Below are positions 43,905 to 53,997 of a DNA stretch of 64,000 nt, in pieces (position 1 is the stretch's first letter; every line of letters begins with the position of its first letter). The notes beneath the pieces were generated by a model. That model searched no databases. It worked only from the letters and a program-made list of their open reading frames with translations, and had not been told where the DNA came from. The stretch is taken from contig NZ_BBWW01000001.1 in NCBI RefSeq assembly GCF_001485215.1, positions 4,836,001 to 4,900,000 of the forward strand, written 5' to 3'. The stretch is from Leptolyngbya sp. NIES-2104. GTDB taxonomy: Bacteria; Cyanobacteriota; Cyanobacteriia; Leptolyngbyales; Leptolyngbyaceae. Both the position numbers and the translations under genes were made by a program.

Positions 43905-44279
43905 TCAGCCAAGCCGACTTTTTGCCATTTCTAAAAATGCTTCTGCTTGCTGAATTTGTTCGATCGCGTCTGCTTGTGTCAACTCCTGATCGATGTCGTA
44001 ATCACCCTGAATTCGAGCGTGTTCTGCTGTGATTAAAGCCTGATGAAATTCTTTTGGAACTTCACCGGATCGAACAAACTGCTTGCCAAATGCTGACAGA
44101 ACTCCTGCATGAGTTGAAAACGATAGCCCTCTTTCGACTAGCAGCGCTTGAGCAGCGTAAAACATCGCGTAGTAGGCGCGTGAAATTGCAAAATCAGACA
44201 ATCCTTGCTGTTGAAGAACTTGAGCAGCTTGAAGACTTCGGTCTGCTTTGTCTAAAAATTTCTGTTGCTCAGGAATCAT
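43905..44279 (-). CDS. HEPN-domain protein, second HEPN/MNT pair
   Basis: A 124-residue all-helical HEPN protein (KADRSLQAAQVLQQQG, AISRAYYAMFYAAQALL, then STHAGVLSAFGKQFV). It belongs to the PF05168-like branch, unlike the HepT at 17.7 kb, and I do not see the RX4HXY motif. The start at 44279 (MIPEQQ) is chosen because it overlaps the MNT gene by an ATGA and gives normal length. It may be a toxin or a stabilising partner of the nucleotidyltransferase. Confidence 0.82.
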   Translation of the reverse strand: MIPEQQKFLDKADRSLQAAQVLQQQGLSDFAISRAYYAMFYAAQALLVERGLSFSTHAGVLSAFGKQFVRSGEVPKEFHQALITAEHARIQGDYDIDQELTQADAIEQIQQAEAFLEMAKSRLG

Positions 44280-44599
44280 ACTAAAATCCCCTCGCGGCGA
44301 ACAGTTAGGAAAAATGGCGATTTCTCCTGTTCGTAGCGATCGAGAGAGACAAACCCTAGGGAAACTAAAACTGTCTTTTCCAGACAAAGATCAGTGATAA
44401 ATTCGCTAGTCCGTTGAATCTCTTGCATCACGTTTAATGGCGCTTTGAGAACAACGAGAACATCAATGTCTGATTCATCTGTTGCACTGTTTCGAGCTTG
44501 CGAACCGTACAGGACAAGACGGGCTAATCGATCGCCGTATTCCTGCTGCAAATACTGTCGAAGCTGCGCCAAAATTTCGGGTAAATCGGGGTGAGTCAT
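44276..44599 (-). CDS. MNT-type nucleotidyltransferase, second HEPN/MNT pair
   Basis: A 107-residue minimal nucleotidyltransferase with LVLYGSQARNSATDESDIDVLVVL, containing the GS and paired Asp residues. A third acidic residue is not obvious. It is encoded upstream of the HEPN gene with a four-base overlap. Confidence 0.85.
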   Translation of the reverse strand: MTHPDLPEILAQLRQYLQQEYGDRLARLVLYGSQARNSATDESDIDVLVVLKAPLNVMQEIQRTSEFITDLCLEKTVLVSLGFVSLDRYEQEKSPFFLTVRREGILV

Positions 44600-44634
44600 A
44601 AACGTACGATCGACAACCGCACCCCAATTTTAGG

Positions 44635-44817
44635 CTAATCAGTCGAAGGCAGACCAACAGGCGGACGCTCGATTTCACCCTCGCTGTAGCCGAGATCGTA
44701 AAAGCTGGCGGCTTCTGGATCATGCTCTGGGGGTTGCTTCGATCGACCCGCCCAAGCATCTTCTTTTCCACGATCGAACCATTCTTGTTGCAGCATCAAT
44801 GAATCAGTTTCGTTCAT
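44635..44817 (-). CDS. Small conserved-looking protein, 60 aa
   Basis: A 60-residue acidic protein. The start MNETDSLMLQQEWFDRGKEDAWAG and YDLGYSEGEIERPP suggest a helical hairpin. The spacing of Gly, Trp and the PP..DPE tract is vaguely like ribosome modulation factor repeats, but this is weak. The start at 44817 is preferred over an ATG 20 codons earlier. It lies 35 bases before the MNT gene on the same strand. Function unknown. Confidence 0.55.
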   Translation of the reverse strand: MNETDSLMLQQEWFDRGKEDAWAGRSKQPPEHDPEAASFYDLGYSEGEIERPPVGLPSTD

Positions 44818-45044
44818 TAGAAGCGACTCCAGAAACGCTAAATGATACACTTTAGAGCCTGTGAGTCTTTGCAGCATCTCTCGATAGGCTCATGTGATCG
44901 AGTTGAAACTAGGGCGAAAAACTTCTGGTAAACAGTCGATCGAGCAAATCTTTTTAGCAAAATCGTTCATCTTGCGATTACACTCAATATACGAGTGCTA
45001 GTGTACTTTCGTGCATCAGTACTGACCGTTTCGCCATTGTCGCG

Positions 45045-48000
45045 ATGATTCCGCAACGACTCACACTCCGCCATTTTTTAAGCTACCGGGAAGCCACACT
45101 CGACTTCCAGGGGCTTCATACTGCGTGTGTGTGCGGGGCGAATGGAGCAGGAAAGTCTTCGCTGTTAGAGGCGATTTCTTGGGTGCTTTGGGGCGAAAGT
45201 CGCGTCTCTTCAGACGATGATGTCATTCACATGGGCGCGAAAGAAGCTCAGGTAGAATTCATTTTTCAGATGCACCAGCAAACGTATCGAGTGTTACGAA
45301 CTCGGCAACGGGGGCAAGGCGTATCGCTCGAATTTCAGATTATGCAGGGCAATGGCTTTCGATCGCTAACCGCAAAGGGGATTCGATCGACGCAGCAACT
45401 CATTCTCACGCACCTGAAACTCGATTACGAAACTTTCGTGAATTCTGCCTATTTGCGTCAGGGTCGAGCCGATGAATTCATGCTGAAACGTCCCGCTGAC
45501 CGCAAACAGATTTTAGCGGACTTATTGAAGCTACATCAGTACGATGAACTTTCTGAGCAAGCGAAAGATAAATCGCGCCAGTTCAAAGGACAAGTCGAAC
45601 TGTTAGAGCGGAATCTAGAATCGATTCGGGAGCAGTTACAACAGCGAGACGCGATCGCACAAGAACGCACCGAACTCGAAACCGTTCTTGAACAGATGCA
45701 GGCTCAGCAATCGGCAAATCAACATCAACTGCAACAATTCCAAGCCGTTCAACATCAGCGACAAACTTGGCAACAACAACTCAGTTGGCAGCAACAACAA
45801 CAGCGCAATCTCAACCAGGACTGTCAGCGATTGCAAAAAGAGCGATCGCAAACCGACGAACAGCGCCAAACTTTAGAATATCTCTTACAGCAAGAAAGTA
45901 AGATTATTGCTGGTTATCAGCACTGGAAAGCGCTGCAAGCTCAAGAAGAGCTATTTTCAGCAAAGTTTCAATCGCATCAAGTCGCCCAATCTCAGCGGCA
46001 ACAATTCGAGCAGCAGTATTCTGAGAAATTACAGCATCTACAAAATCAGCTTCAGAAAGTTCAAGCGCAAGAAATTACGCTGCAAGAACAATTACAAGAG
46101 TTGCAGAAAGCATTGAGCAAAGAAGCCGATGTTGAATCTGCGATCGAGCAATTGAACACAGCACGACAAGAACTTCAGAGATTGGAGCAACTCCAGTTAC
46201 AAGCCTCACCGCTTCTTCAGCGTAAACAACAAATTCAGCAAAAGCTCGATCGCTCTTTTACACGTCTTTCTGCTCGATTGGAAGAACTCCGCACGTCCGC
46301 ACGTCAACTACAAACCCAACAGCAACGTCAGCCCGTTTTACAAAAAGCTGCGATCGAGGTTGCAGTCAAAATCGATGAACTCGAAAAGCTCAGAGCCTAT
46401 CAAGATCAAGTCCGCGAAAAAGGCTTAGAGCGTCGTAGCTTTATGGAACAGTTGCAAGCTCACCAACGGAACTATGAAGCTCAACTCGCAGAGATTGATC
46501 ACAAGATTCGGATGCTCGAACAAGAACGAGCAGCAACACTCACCCAAGCCGTTGAAGGAAATACGATCGTTCAAATCAAGCACCACGATTTTCCGCCTTG
46601 TCCACTGTGCGATCGACCTTTAGACGAACATCACTGGAGATTAGTTTTAGAAAAACAACAGTCTCAGAAAGAAGAAATTCTCTCTGAAATCTGGGTGATT
46701 CGCGAACAGTTAACGACTTCAGAACGTGAGATTCAAGTCTTACGAGATGAATACACCAAAATTGAAACCCGATTGGCTCAATACGGAGATACCTTAGAAC
46801 GACGCGGACAGCTACAGGAACAGCTACAAAATACTGCGGATGTTCAAACACAGTTGCAGCGAATGAACACTGAAGCGCTCAAACTCGATGAGCAACTGAA
46901 GACAAGAGCCTTTGAGCCAGAATTGCACGAAGAACTCAGCATTCTCGATCGCAGTTTGCAGCAATTGAACTACGATGAGCGCGATCATGCGTTGGCTCGT
47001 GGAAGTGTCGATCGCTGGCGTTGGGCAGAGATTCGTCAAGCAGAAATCAAACAAGCCAAACGCAGACAGGCGAATATTCTGCACCGTCAGCCGACTGTGA
47101 AAGCGCAGATCGAACAATTAGAACAACAGCACGATCGCTTTACCGCCGATCTAGCACGAGGATTGCAGCAGTGCGATCGACAAATCGAAGAAATCGGCTA
47201 CAACCTAGAGCAACATAACGCAATTCGATCGGCACTCCGACAAGCGCAACCCTGGCAACTTCGCTATCAAGAACTTCAGCAAGCAAAACAACACTATCCA
47301 CAAGTTCAACATCGCTTACATGAACTGACACAAACCTTGCAAGCCAGATTCACTGATCTGCAAACAAGCACGCATCACTGCCAAGAACTGATTCGCGCTC
47401 TAGAGAAAACTCCAGATCTCAGCACCCACATTCAAACACTAGAACAGCAAATTCAGCACCATCGAACAAAACTCGATGAACACCTCGCAAAACTTGGACG
47501 ACTCCAACAGCAGCAACAACAACAAGACCTGCTCAGCCAACAATTCGAGGAGATTAATGCTCAACTCAAAACTGCTCGTCAACAATGCCGTATTTATCAA
47601 GAACTCGCTCAAGCTTTCGGTAAAAATGGCATTCAAGCATTGATGATCGAGAACATTCTGCCGCAGCTTGAAGCGACCACAAATCAAATTCTGTCCCGCC
47701 TCAGTGCCAATCAGCTTCACGTTCAATTCGTCACCCAGCGCAATCGCAAATCAAAAACGGCGAAAGCGATGGAAACGCTGGATATTCTAATTGCAGATGC
47801 GTATGGGACTCGACCGTATGAAACGTATTCGGGTGGCGAAGCGTTTCGGGTGAATTTTGCGATTCGGTTAGCACTCGCGAGATTGTTAGCTCAACGATCG
47901 GGAACTGCACTTCAAATGCTGATCGTCGATGAAGGCTTCGGCAACCAAGATCAAGAAGGATGCGATCGCTTAATTGCCGCGATTAATGCGATCTCGTCTG

Positions 48001-48113
48001 AGTTCGCGAACATTCTCATCATCACCCACATGCCGCACTTCCGAGAAGCCTTTCAAGCCCGCATCGAAGTCACCAAAACCGAAAACGGCTCCGAATTAAT
48101 GCTGTGTTTATAA
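45045..48113 (+). CDS. sbcC: SbcC-type DNA double-strand-break exonuclease ATPase
   Basis: A 1022-residue SMC/Rad50-like protein. [14 protein letters not shown] and [14 protein letters not shown] give the N-terminal ATP site. About 700 residues of Gln-rich coiled coil follow, broken near residue 517 by the zinc hook [10 protein letters not shown] (Cys-x2-Cys). The C-terminal half has the signature [21 protein letters not shown] and Walker [12 protein letters not shown]. With SbcD it would trim hairpins and DNA ends. sbcD is not adjacent. Confidence 0.93.
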   Translation: MIPQRLTLRHFLSYREATLDFQGLHTACVCGANGAGKSSLLEAISWVLWGESRVSSDDDVIHMGAKEAQVEFIFQMHQQTYRVLRTRQRGQGVSLEFQIMQGNGFRSLTAKGIRSTQQLILTHLKLDYETFVNSAYLRQGRADEFMLKRPADRKQILADLLKLHQYDELSEQAKDKSRQFKGQVELLERNLESIREQLQQRDAIAQERTELETVLEQMQAQQSANQHQLQQFQAVQHQRQTWQQQLSWQQQQQRNLNQDCQRLQKERSQTDEQRQTLEYLLQQESKIIAGYQHWKALQAQEELFSAKFQSHQVAQSQRQQFEQQYSEKLQHLQNQLQKVQAQEITLQEQLQELQKALSKEADVESAIEQLNTARQELQRLEQLQLQASPLLQRKQQIQQKLDRSFTRLSARLEELRTSARQLQTQQQRQPVLQKAAIEVAVKIDELEKLRAYQDQVREKGLERRSFMEQLQAHQRNYEAQLAEIDHKIRMLEQERAATLTQAVEGNTIVQIKHHDFPPCPLCDRPLDEHHWRLVLEKQQSQKEEILSEIWVIREQLTTSEREIQVLRDEYTKIETRLAQYGDTLERRGQLQEQLQNTADVQTQLQRMNTEALKLDEQLKTRAFEPELHEELSILDRSLQQLNYDERDHALARGSVDRWRWAEIRQAEIKQAKRRQANILHRQPTVKAQIEQLEQQHDRFTADLARGLQQCDRQIEEIGYNLEQHNAIRSALRQAQPWQLRYQELQQAKQHYPQVQHRLHELTQTLQARFTDLQTSTHHCQELIRALEKTPDLSTHIQTLEQQIQHHRTKLDEHLAKLGRLQQQQQQQDLLSQQFEEINAQLKTARQQCRIYQELAQAFGKNGIQALMIENILPQLEATTNQILSRLSANQLHVQFVTQRNRKSKTAKAMETLDILIADAYGTRPYETYSGGEAFRVNFAIRLALARLLAQRSGTALQMLIVDEGFGNQDQEGCDRLIAAINAISSEFANILIITHMPHFREAFQARIEVTKTENGSELMLCL

Positions 48114-48183
48114 TCAAATTCTTGCAATCTACGCGGACTCCTTTAGAATAGAAAAGCTGTTTAAATTGACGATTGCCGAAATT

Positions 48184-48360
48184 ATGGCTGTTCCTAAGAA
48201 GAAAACTTCCAACGCCAAGCGTGATCAGCGCAAAGCAACCTGGAAGCGTAAAGCAAACCTGCAAGCTCAACGCGCTCTGTCGCTGGGCAAATCGATTCTC
48301 ACTGGACGGGCGAAAGGTTTCGTCTACCCAACCGAAGAAGAAGACAGCGAAGAAGAGTAA
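48184..48360 (+). CDS. rpmF: 50S ribosomal protein L32
   Basis: A 58-residue basic protein starting [20 protein letters not shown], the hallmark of bL32. The C-terminus is acidic (EEEDSEEE), as in some cyanobacteria. The zinc-binding cysteines found in some bacterial L32 are absent. An ATG six codons upstream is ignored because MAVPKKK is universally conserved. A terminator follows directly. Confidence 0.95.
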   Translation: MAVPKKKTSNAKRDQRKATWKRKANLQAQRALSLGKSILTGRAKGFVYPTEEEDSEEE

Positions 48361-48362
48361 TG

Positions 48363-48402
48363 AAAATGCGTGATTCCGTCGCATGAGAGAGTCACGCATT
48401 TT
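48363..48402 (+). terminator. Rho-independent terminator after rpmF
   Basis: AAAATGCGTGA and TCACGCATTTT pair perfectly around 18 bases, followed by CTTTCTCC. It begins two bases after the stop codon. Confidence 0.82.
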
Positions 48403-48451
48403 CTTTCTCCTGATCCATACTTAAAGTGAAGCCTTCTAAGGAGTCACTGGA

Positions 48452-49051
48452 ATGATAGGCAAGTTTTTCAAAAAGCCAGGAGCGGAATATGGCGATCGTG
48501 TTCCTCCGGGTCAGAAATTAGCAACCGGATTTCCCGTTCTGACCTACGGACCTACGCCAGACATCGATCGTGCAACTTGGCAGTTTCGCGTCTGGGGACT
48601 CGCTCAGGAGAAGACTTTTTCCTGGGATGATTTTATGGCGATGCCTCAGAGCGAATTCACTGCTGATTTTCACTGTGTCACTACCTGGTCAAAGCTCGAT
48701 GTGAAGTGGATCGGGGTGAAAGTGACTGATTTCATGAAGTCGATCGATGTCGATCCGAAAGCGGTGCACATCATGGAGCATTGCTACGGAGGGTATACGA
48801 CAAACATTGCACTGGATGATTTTGTGCGCGAAGAGAACTTTTTTGCTCATACGTTATTTGGTGAACCTTTGCCCGCTGATCATGGGGGTCCGCTACGGTT
48901 AGTTGTGCCTCACTTGTACGCTTGGAAAAGTGCAAAGTGGATTAATGGCTTAGAGTTTCTATCAAAAGAAGATTTGGGATTTTGGGAGCGCAATGGTTAT
49001 CATCACCGAGGCGATCCCTGGAACGAAGAACGCTACAGCGGCAGATTTTAA
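48452..49051 (+). CDS. Sulfite oxidase-like molybdopterin oxidoreductase
   Basis: A 199-residue member of the sulfite oxidase fold family, like the YedY catalytic domain but without a Tat signal peptide, so it probably stays in the cytoplasm. The cofactor ligand cysteine is in ADFHCVTTWS, and HGGPLRLVVPHLYAWKSAKWINGLEFL is the conserved pterin-site segment. The reaction is unknown; close relatives are annotated only as sulfite oxidase-like. Confidence 0.88.
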   Translation: MIGKFFKKPGAEYGDRVPPGQKLATGFPVLTYGPTPDIDRATWQFRVWGLAQEKTFSWDDFMAMPQSEFTADFHCVTTWSKLDVKWIGVKVTDFMKSIDVDPKAVHIMEHCYGGYTTNIALDDFVREENFFAHTLFGEPLPADHGGPLRLVVPHLYAWKSAKWINGLEFLSKEDLGFWERNGYHHRGDPWNEERYSGRF

Positions 49052-49095
49052 GCAATTTGTGGGGCGGGCATCTTGCCTGCTCCTAAACTAAGACG

Positions 49096-49659
49096 ATGAA
49101 TCTCACTCAATTTGACTACTATTTAGTACTAGATTTAGAAGCGACTTGCTGCAACCAAGAAACAATCAAACGCCATGAGATGGAGATCATCGAAATAGGT
49201 GCGGTGATGGTTGAAGCAAAAGATCTCACAACGATCGATGAATTTCAAACCTTTATTAAACCTGTCCGAGTGCCGATTCTGACGGAGTTTTGTCGATCGC
49301 TCACTTCAATCACACAGTCCCAAGTCGATCAAGCACCGGGATATGTGGAAGCGATCGCACTTCTGAAAAAATGGCTCTCGAACTATCCCAATGGTGTGTT
49401 TGGCTCTTGGGGCGACTTTGACAATACCCAATTCAAGAAAGATAGTCGATATCACAATGCACCTTTTCCAATTGCTTATCCGCACATCAATCTCAAAAAG
49501 CAATTTAGTAAAACTCAAGGCTTATCTAAACGATACGGAATGTCAGAAGCTTTGGAGCTTGCCCGAATCAAACTAGAAGGAACACATCATCGCGGCATTG
49601 ATGATGCTCGGAACATTGCGAAACTACTTCCATTTATTTTGGGTAAAGAACCGATCTAA
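49096..49659 (+). CDS. DEDDh 3'-5' exonuclease, ERI1/KapD-like
   Basis: A 187-residue exonuclease. Exo I is LVLDLEATCC with EIIEIGAVMV, Exo II is GSWGDFDNTQF and Exo III is HHRGIDDARNIAKL, giving the DEDDh set. The sequence is closest to the eukaryote-like ERI1/KapD group rather than DnaQ. It probably processes RNA or short DNA. Confidence 0.87.
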   Translation: MNLTQFDYYLVLDLEATCCNQETIKRHEMEIIEIGAVMVEAKDLTTIDEFQTFIKPVRVPILTEFCRSLTSITQSQVDQAPGYVEAIALLKKWLSNYPNGVFGSWGDFDNTQFKKDSRYHNAPFPIAYPHINLKKQFSKTQGLSKRYGMSEALELARIKLEGTHHRGIDDARNIAKLLPFILGKEPI

Positions 49660-49744
49660 CCGTAATTCGGGTGAGTGCATCAGAGGCGTAGAACCGCACC
49701 GAAATAGAGGTTTCCCACACCAGACAGCGCTACCTGGATTTGCG

Positions 49745-50038
49745 ATGATGAATTTGTCGATTGAAAGCGCACCTCAAATGAAAAAGTTCATCGGTCAACC
49801 CCTCTTCAACTGGTACCGCAAGCTGTTACGGAACTCGAAATATCGCTGGATTGTGATTGTGGGTAGCTTACTTTATCTGGTAAGTCCGATTGATTTTGCG
49901 ACTGATATGATTCCGGTTTTGGGTTGGATTGATGATGGTGTGATTGTGAGTATCCTTGTGGCTGAAGTTTCTCAGATGGCTGTTGAGAAATTGAAGCAGC
50001 GCAAAGCAACTTCAACCGAAGAAGCGGTTACTCCCTAA
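49745..50038 (+). CDS. DUF1232 (YkvA-like) small membrane protein
   Basis: A 97-residue protein with the DUF1232 signature YLVSPIDFATDMIPVLGWIDDGVIVSIL, containing one or two membrane-embedded helices. ATGs at 49745 and 49748 are equivalent. It begins a same-strand group of four small genes (to 51232), apparently membrane or stress related. Confidence 0.85.
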   Translation: MMNLSIESAPQMKKFIGQPLFNWYRKLLRNSKYRWIVIVGSLLYLVSPIDFATDMIPVLGWIDDGVIVSILVAEVSQMAVEKLKQRKATSTEEAVTP

Positions 50039-50074
50039 GTCGATCGTCAATTCTCATTTTCAAACAGGTGAATT

Positions 50075-50617
50075 ATGTCTAATCCGATGAAAGACCGCCT
50101 CAAAACAGATTTTCAAACGATCAAAACTGAAGGCGGAACTCGCACCAGTCGCATTCGCGAAATCATTCAGACTGCTGCAGCTCAGACCTTGACCGAACTG
50201 AAAGAAGGTGCGACTGAAATTCGATCGACTGCCAGTCAAAGTGTTTCCTCGGTTGCTCAAACGCTCAATGATTCAGAGTCTTCTGAAGCTCCCAAATCAG
50301 TGTTTAACTCGCTGCGGACTCGATTGATGGTTCAGCTTTTGAATCTTGATACCAAACTCTCGATTCAATATGGCGATGCCTTTGGCACACGGGTACGTGA
50401 CCGTTATTCCACAATCAAGCAGCGCTTCGGATTGTTCCAAACCTGGTACAACAACACTAAAGCGAATGCAGAAACCGTTGGAAGTACCCCGATCGAGCAA
50501 AAGCAAGCTGAGATTGCACTGAAAGCCGCAGAGCAAGGAACGATTGTTGCCCGCAAAGAACAGCAAATCCGGCAACAAGTGAAAGAACTGATCAGTGCAG
50601 CAGTTTCAAAGCGCTAA
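50075..50617 (+). CDS. Uncharacterised helical protein
   Basis: A 180-residue Ala/Thr/Gln-rich protein. It is predicted to be largely helical, with repeated amphipathic segments (REIIQTAAAQTLTELKEGATEIRSTASQ; KAAEQGTIVARKEQQIRQQVKELI), resembling stress-associated apolipoprotein-like or LEA-like proteins. No domain is recognised. It lies 36 bases after the DUF1232 gene and 36 before the next small gene. Confidence 0.65.
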   Translation: MSNPMKDRLKTDFQTIKTEGGTRTSRIREIIQTAAAQTLTELKEGATEIRSTASQSVSSVAQTLNDSESSEAPKSVFNSLRTRLMVQLLNLDTKLSIQYGDAFGTRVRDRYSTIKQRFGLFQTWYNNTKANAETVGSTPIEQKQAEIALKAAEQGTIVARKEQQIRQQVKELISAAVSKR

Positions 50618-50653
50618 AGTCTGAATTTTACCAATTATCAAGAGGTCAAACCT

Positions 50654-50836
50654 ATGTTACTTCGATACCTTCTCGCGATTCTTCTGCCTCCCGTTGCGAT
50701 TTTCTTTACCTATGGCTTCAGTTTTACGTTACTCGTTAGCATCGGTCTGACGCTGTTAGGTTGGGTTCCGGGCATCATCCACGCAGTTTGGGCAGTCTCG
50801 AAGCACCAAGAAAAACTCAACGAATCTGCTAGTTAA
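50654..50836 (+). CDS. Pmp3/YqaE-family membrane peptide
   Basis: A 60-residue protein with two hydrophobic helices (LLAILLPPVAIFFTYG and LVSIGLTLLGWVPGIIHAVW). LPPVAIFF and GWVPGIIHA are the UPF0057/Pmp3 signatures, linked elsewhere to salt and cold tolerance through membrane potential. Confidence 0.9.
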   Translation: MLLRYLLAILLPPVAIFFTYGFSFTLLVSIGLTLLGWVPGIIHAVWAVSKHQEKLNESAS

Positions 50837-50860
50837 CTTATTCACCACGGAGAAAACACT

Positions 50861-51232
50861 ATGCTTAGCTATCTGTTAACGATTTTCACAACGGCGCTCG
50901 CGCTCTTGGTTACTGATATTGTCATTCCTGGAGTCACGATCGCATCTTTTCCCGCTGCTTTGTTAGCTGGTGTCTCGATCGGATTGGTCAACGGCTCGGT
51001 CAAGCCTGTGTTGTCGTTGCTGTCGTTGCCGATTAACCTCTTGACGCTTGGAGCATTCTCTCTGATCGTGAATGGACTGTGCTTCTGGTTGGCTTCTGTG
51101 TTTGTTCCAGGGTTTGCCGTTCATGGTTTCCTGGCATTCGTTCTGGGTCCAGTAGTGCTGTCGTTTGCAACCACGTTCCTGAGTAAGTACTTTGCTGAGA
51201 AAGGAATGGGTCAGTTGCCTGCTAAACAGTAA
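50861..51232 (+). CDS. Phage holin family 4-like membrane protein
   Basis: A 123-residue protein with four membrane helices and the GLVNGSVKPVLSLLSLPINLLTLGAFSLIVNGL motif common to the Phage_holin_4_2 family. Despite the name, chromosomal copies in bacteria are not lytic proteins. It closes the group of small membrane genes and is followed by a perfect terminator. Confidence 0.87.
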   Translation: MLSYLLTIFTTALALLVTDIVIPGVTIASFPAALLAGVSIGLVNGSVKPVLSLLSLPINLLTLGAFSLIVNGLCFWLASVFVPGFAVHGFLAFVLGPVVLSFATTFLSKYFAEKGMGQLPAKQ

Positions 51233-51250
51233 TTTGAGTTAAATCAATTG

Positions 51251-51282
51251 AGCGATCGTACTTTTTGTACGATCGCTTTTTT
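51251..51282 (+). terminator. Rho-independent terminator after the holin-like gene
   Basis: AGCGATCGTAC and GTACGATCGCT pair perfectly around TTTTT and run into TTTTTT. The stem contains CGATCG, the HIP1 core. Confidence 0.9.
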
Positions 51283-51445
51283 ACTGCAAAAATCTCAGTA
51301 GACAATTGCTTAAGCTTTTCGTTCATTGCATTCACCATTATGAGATTGTTTCAAGAGGTTCGATGGTACACTAGTAGATCAGTTTTTTATCTGCTTGTAC
51401 CGCTCGGATAATTAAATTTCTTCGTCAGATAAAGCAGCAATTCCT

Positions 51446-52483
51446 ATGCAATATCATTCTCTTGGTGAAAGTAATCTCAGCGTTTCTGAAATCTGTCTTG
51501 GAACAATGACTTTCGGACAGCAAAACACGATCGAAGAAGCGCACCAACAGTTAGACTACGCGATCGACCAGGGTGTGAATTTCATTGATACCGCAGAAAT
51601 GTATCCGGTTCCACCGCGTGCTGAAACTTATGGAATTACAGAGACTTATATCGGAGAATGGTTGAAACATCAGCAGCGCGATCGCGTCATTGTTGCGACA
51701 AAAATCATTGGAGCAGGGCGCGGCTTCAAATGGGTTCGCAGCGGAAACAATCACGTCGATCAATCCAATATTTTGCAAGCTGTGGATGATAGCTTAAAGC
51801 GGCTCCAAACCGATTACATTGATCTCTATCAAATTCACTGGTCAGATCGATATGTTCCAATTTTTGGTCAGACTGTCTTTGATCCAGAACGAGAGCGAGG
51901 AACAGTACCGATCTCTGAACAGTTAGCAGTGTTTGATGAATTGATTAAAGCAGGCAAAATTCGCTACCTCGGTGTGAGCAACGAAACGCCTTGGGGCATT
52001 ACCACATTTAGCTATCTAGCAAAACAGCTTGGACTTCCTAAAATTATCACGGTTCAAAATGCCTACAATCTACTCAATCGGGTGTTTGACTCTGCTTTAG
52101 CGGAAGCCTGCTATCGAGAGAAAGTGAGCTTGCTGGCTTATAGTCCACTCGGATTTGGATTATTGTCTGGAAAGTATGTTCAAGGTGATCCAGGACAAAC
52201 TCGGATCACACTGTTCGATCGCTTTGCTCAACGTTATCTGAAACCCAGAGTCAACGAAGCAGCAGAAGCATATGCAAAAGTGGCTCAGCGGTTTGGTTTG
52301 AGTCCGGCTGAGTTAGCGATCTCATTTGTTCGCAGTCGCTGGTTTGTAGGAAGTACGATTATTGGAGCAACCACGCTAGAGCAGCTAAAAGAGAATATCA
52401 ATGCGGCTCAGGTCGAACTCACACCAGAGATGTTAAAAGCGATCGACGAAGTTTTTACAGCATTTCCGAATCCTGCGCCTTAA
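51446..52483 (+). CDS. Aldo/keto reductase, Tas-like
   Basis: A 345-residue NADPH-dependent reductase of the AKR barrel family. The tetrad is visible as DTAEMYPV (Asp and Tyr), VATKI (Lys) and YQIHWSD (His). The PPRAETYGITETYIGEW insertion is characteristic of the Tas subgroup. Substrate unknown. It converges on the GMC oxidoreductase gene, ending two bases before that gene's end. Confidence 0.9.
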   Translation: MQYHSLGESNLSVSEICLGTMTFGQQNTIEEAHQQLDYAIDQGVNFIDTAEMYPVPPRAETYGITETYIGEWLKHQQRDRVIVATKIIGAGRGFKWVRSGNNHVDQSNILQAVDDSLKRLQTDYIDLYQIHWSDRYVPIFGQTVFDPERERGTVPISEQLAVFDELIKAGKIRYLGVSNETPWGITTFSYLAKQLGLPKIITVQNAYNLLNRVFDSALAEACYREKVSLLAYSPLGFGLLSGKYVQGDPGQTRITLFDRFAQRYLKPRVNEAAEAYAKVAQRFGLSPAELAISFVRSRWFVGSTIIGATTLEQLKENINAAQVELTPEMLKAIDEVFTAFPNPAP

Positions 52484-52484
52484 T

Positions 52485-53987
52485 TTATTTCAGGCGTTCA
52501 ATTAAATGCTCTCCCACTCGTAAAGCATTTGCAATCACTGTAAGTGCAGGACTGATACTAGAATTCGATGGAAAGAAACTACTATCAACGACATAAAGGT
52601 TGTCCACTTCATGAGCGCGACAGTTCAAATCTAACACCGAAGTTTTTGGATCTTCTCCAAATCGGCAAGTTCCGCATTGATGCGCTACCACTTGAACAGG
52701 CATATCACTTCGAGGATGTGACACGCGATTGAACATACCAGGATGCAGTGATTCAACTTGTTTCAAGGTATCAATCCATCGATAAACTAATCGATCGTGC
52801 GCTTCGACATTACTTTGCGTAAAGTCAATGTGCAGCTTATCGCCCACAAATCGGATACGATTGTTCGGGTTTGGTAAGTCTTCCGTTTGCAGCCACCAAC
52901 CGAGCGATCGAGTTGCCAATTGTCGAATTCCTACACTCGGTAACAATCGCGAAATCGCAGAAAACACCGGAGGCGCTTCAGTAAAGATTACATCGCGCAA
53001 AATGCCGCCCGCATTCTGGACGTGTCCCATTGGATAGTGATAGTGCTTGTCACCCCAATAGAAGTCATTGACGCTAACTGTTCGCTGAAACAATGCAGAA
53101 TTTGGATCGGTGGTCAGTTGTACAACGACTGATAATTGCTGTTTCATTAAGTTGCGACCGACTTGATCCGAACTGTTAGCGATACCGTTCGGGTGCTTTT
53201 CGTTTTGCGATCGCAATAATAACGCCGCTGAGTTAATCGCTCCACAAGATAGAACAACGATATCACCCAAAAATAGATAAGACTGATCGCCGATTTTAGC
53301 TTGAACTGCTTTAATCGCTGTTCCTGAAGGATTCGTGTGCAGACAAACCACATGAGCCGAGGTTTTCAGCGTCACGTTCTCGTATTTCAGAGCAGGTGTG
53401 ATTCCGGTATCTTCTGCATCGGTTCGACCTTGATCGCCTAACCCGATCGGTAAATAAGCCGGATGAATGTCCTGCTTTGAAAGTCCATCGACGACGGTTT
53501 GAATGTGCGATTCGTGTTCAACTGGGGGAAAGGAATAGTCTTCGCTGTGAGCGGGTTCGGTGGGATCATCGCCTAGCTTGCCGTGAACTTGATAAAGCTT
53601 TTCGGCTTCTGTATAGTATGGCTCGAAATCAGAGTACTTTAAGCCCCAAGCGGGAGAAATGCCGTCTTGATGTTGAACTGTCTCGAAATCTCGATCGCGC
53701 ATTCGCATCAACACGCCGCTATAGATTTTCGTATTCCCCCCGACACAATAGCTAGTTTGTGGGCGAAATGGCTCTCCGTTCTCGTCGTACCATTGTTCTG
53801 GCGCGTGAAAGGTTTCTTTCTTGAATAGTTCAATATCTTGAGCTTCAGAACTTTCTCGCAGCGGAAAAACTCCTCGTTCTAGAATCAAAATCTTTTTACC
53901 CGTAGGAGCAAGCTTACGCGCTAGAGTTCCGCCTCCTGCGCCTGTTCCAACAATAATCACGTCATAGTACTGATCATCGACAATCAT
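52485..53987 (-). CDS. GMC-family FAD oxidoreductase
   Basis: A 500-residue flavoprotein. The dinucleotide fold is VIIVGTGAGGGTLARKLA with ILERG. GGNTKIYSGVLMRMRDRDF is the GMC signature region, VVLSCGAINSAALLLRS follows, and the catalytic region has HQCGTCRFGEDP, YVVDSSFFPS and NPALTVIANALRV-like spacing. It starts ten bases after ctaE on the same strand, so it is probably part of the oxidase operon. The substrate could be a sugar or alcohol; electrons might reach the quinone pool, which is an inference. Confidence 0.85.
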   Translation of the reverse strand: MIVDDQYYDVIIVGTGAGGGTLARKLAPTGKKILILERGVFPLRESSEAQDIELFKKETFHAPEQWYDENGEPFRPQTSYCVGGNTKIYSGVLMRMRDRDFETVQHQDGISPAWGLKYSDFEPYYTEAEKLYQVHGKLGDDPTEPAHSEDYSFPPVEHESHIQTVVDGLSKQDIHPAYLPIGLGDQGRTDAEDTGITPALKYENVTLKTSAHVVCLHTNPSGTAIKAVQAKIGDQSYLFLGDIVVLSCGAINSAALLLRSQNEKHPNGIANSSDQVGRNLMKQQLSVVVQLTTDPNSALFQRTVSVNDFYWGDKHYHYPMGHVQNAGGILRDVIFTEAPPVFSAISRLLPSVGIRQLATRSLGWWLQTEDLPNPNNRIRFVGDKLHIDFTQSNVEAHDRLVYRWIDTLKQVESLHPGMFNRVSHPRSDMPVQVVAHQCGTCRFGEDPKTSVLDLNCRAHEVDNLYVVDSSFFPSNSSISPALTVIANALRVGEHLIERLK

Positions 53988-53997
53988 TGCACTGCTC

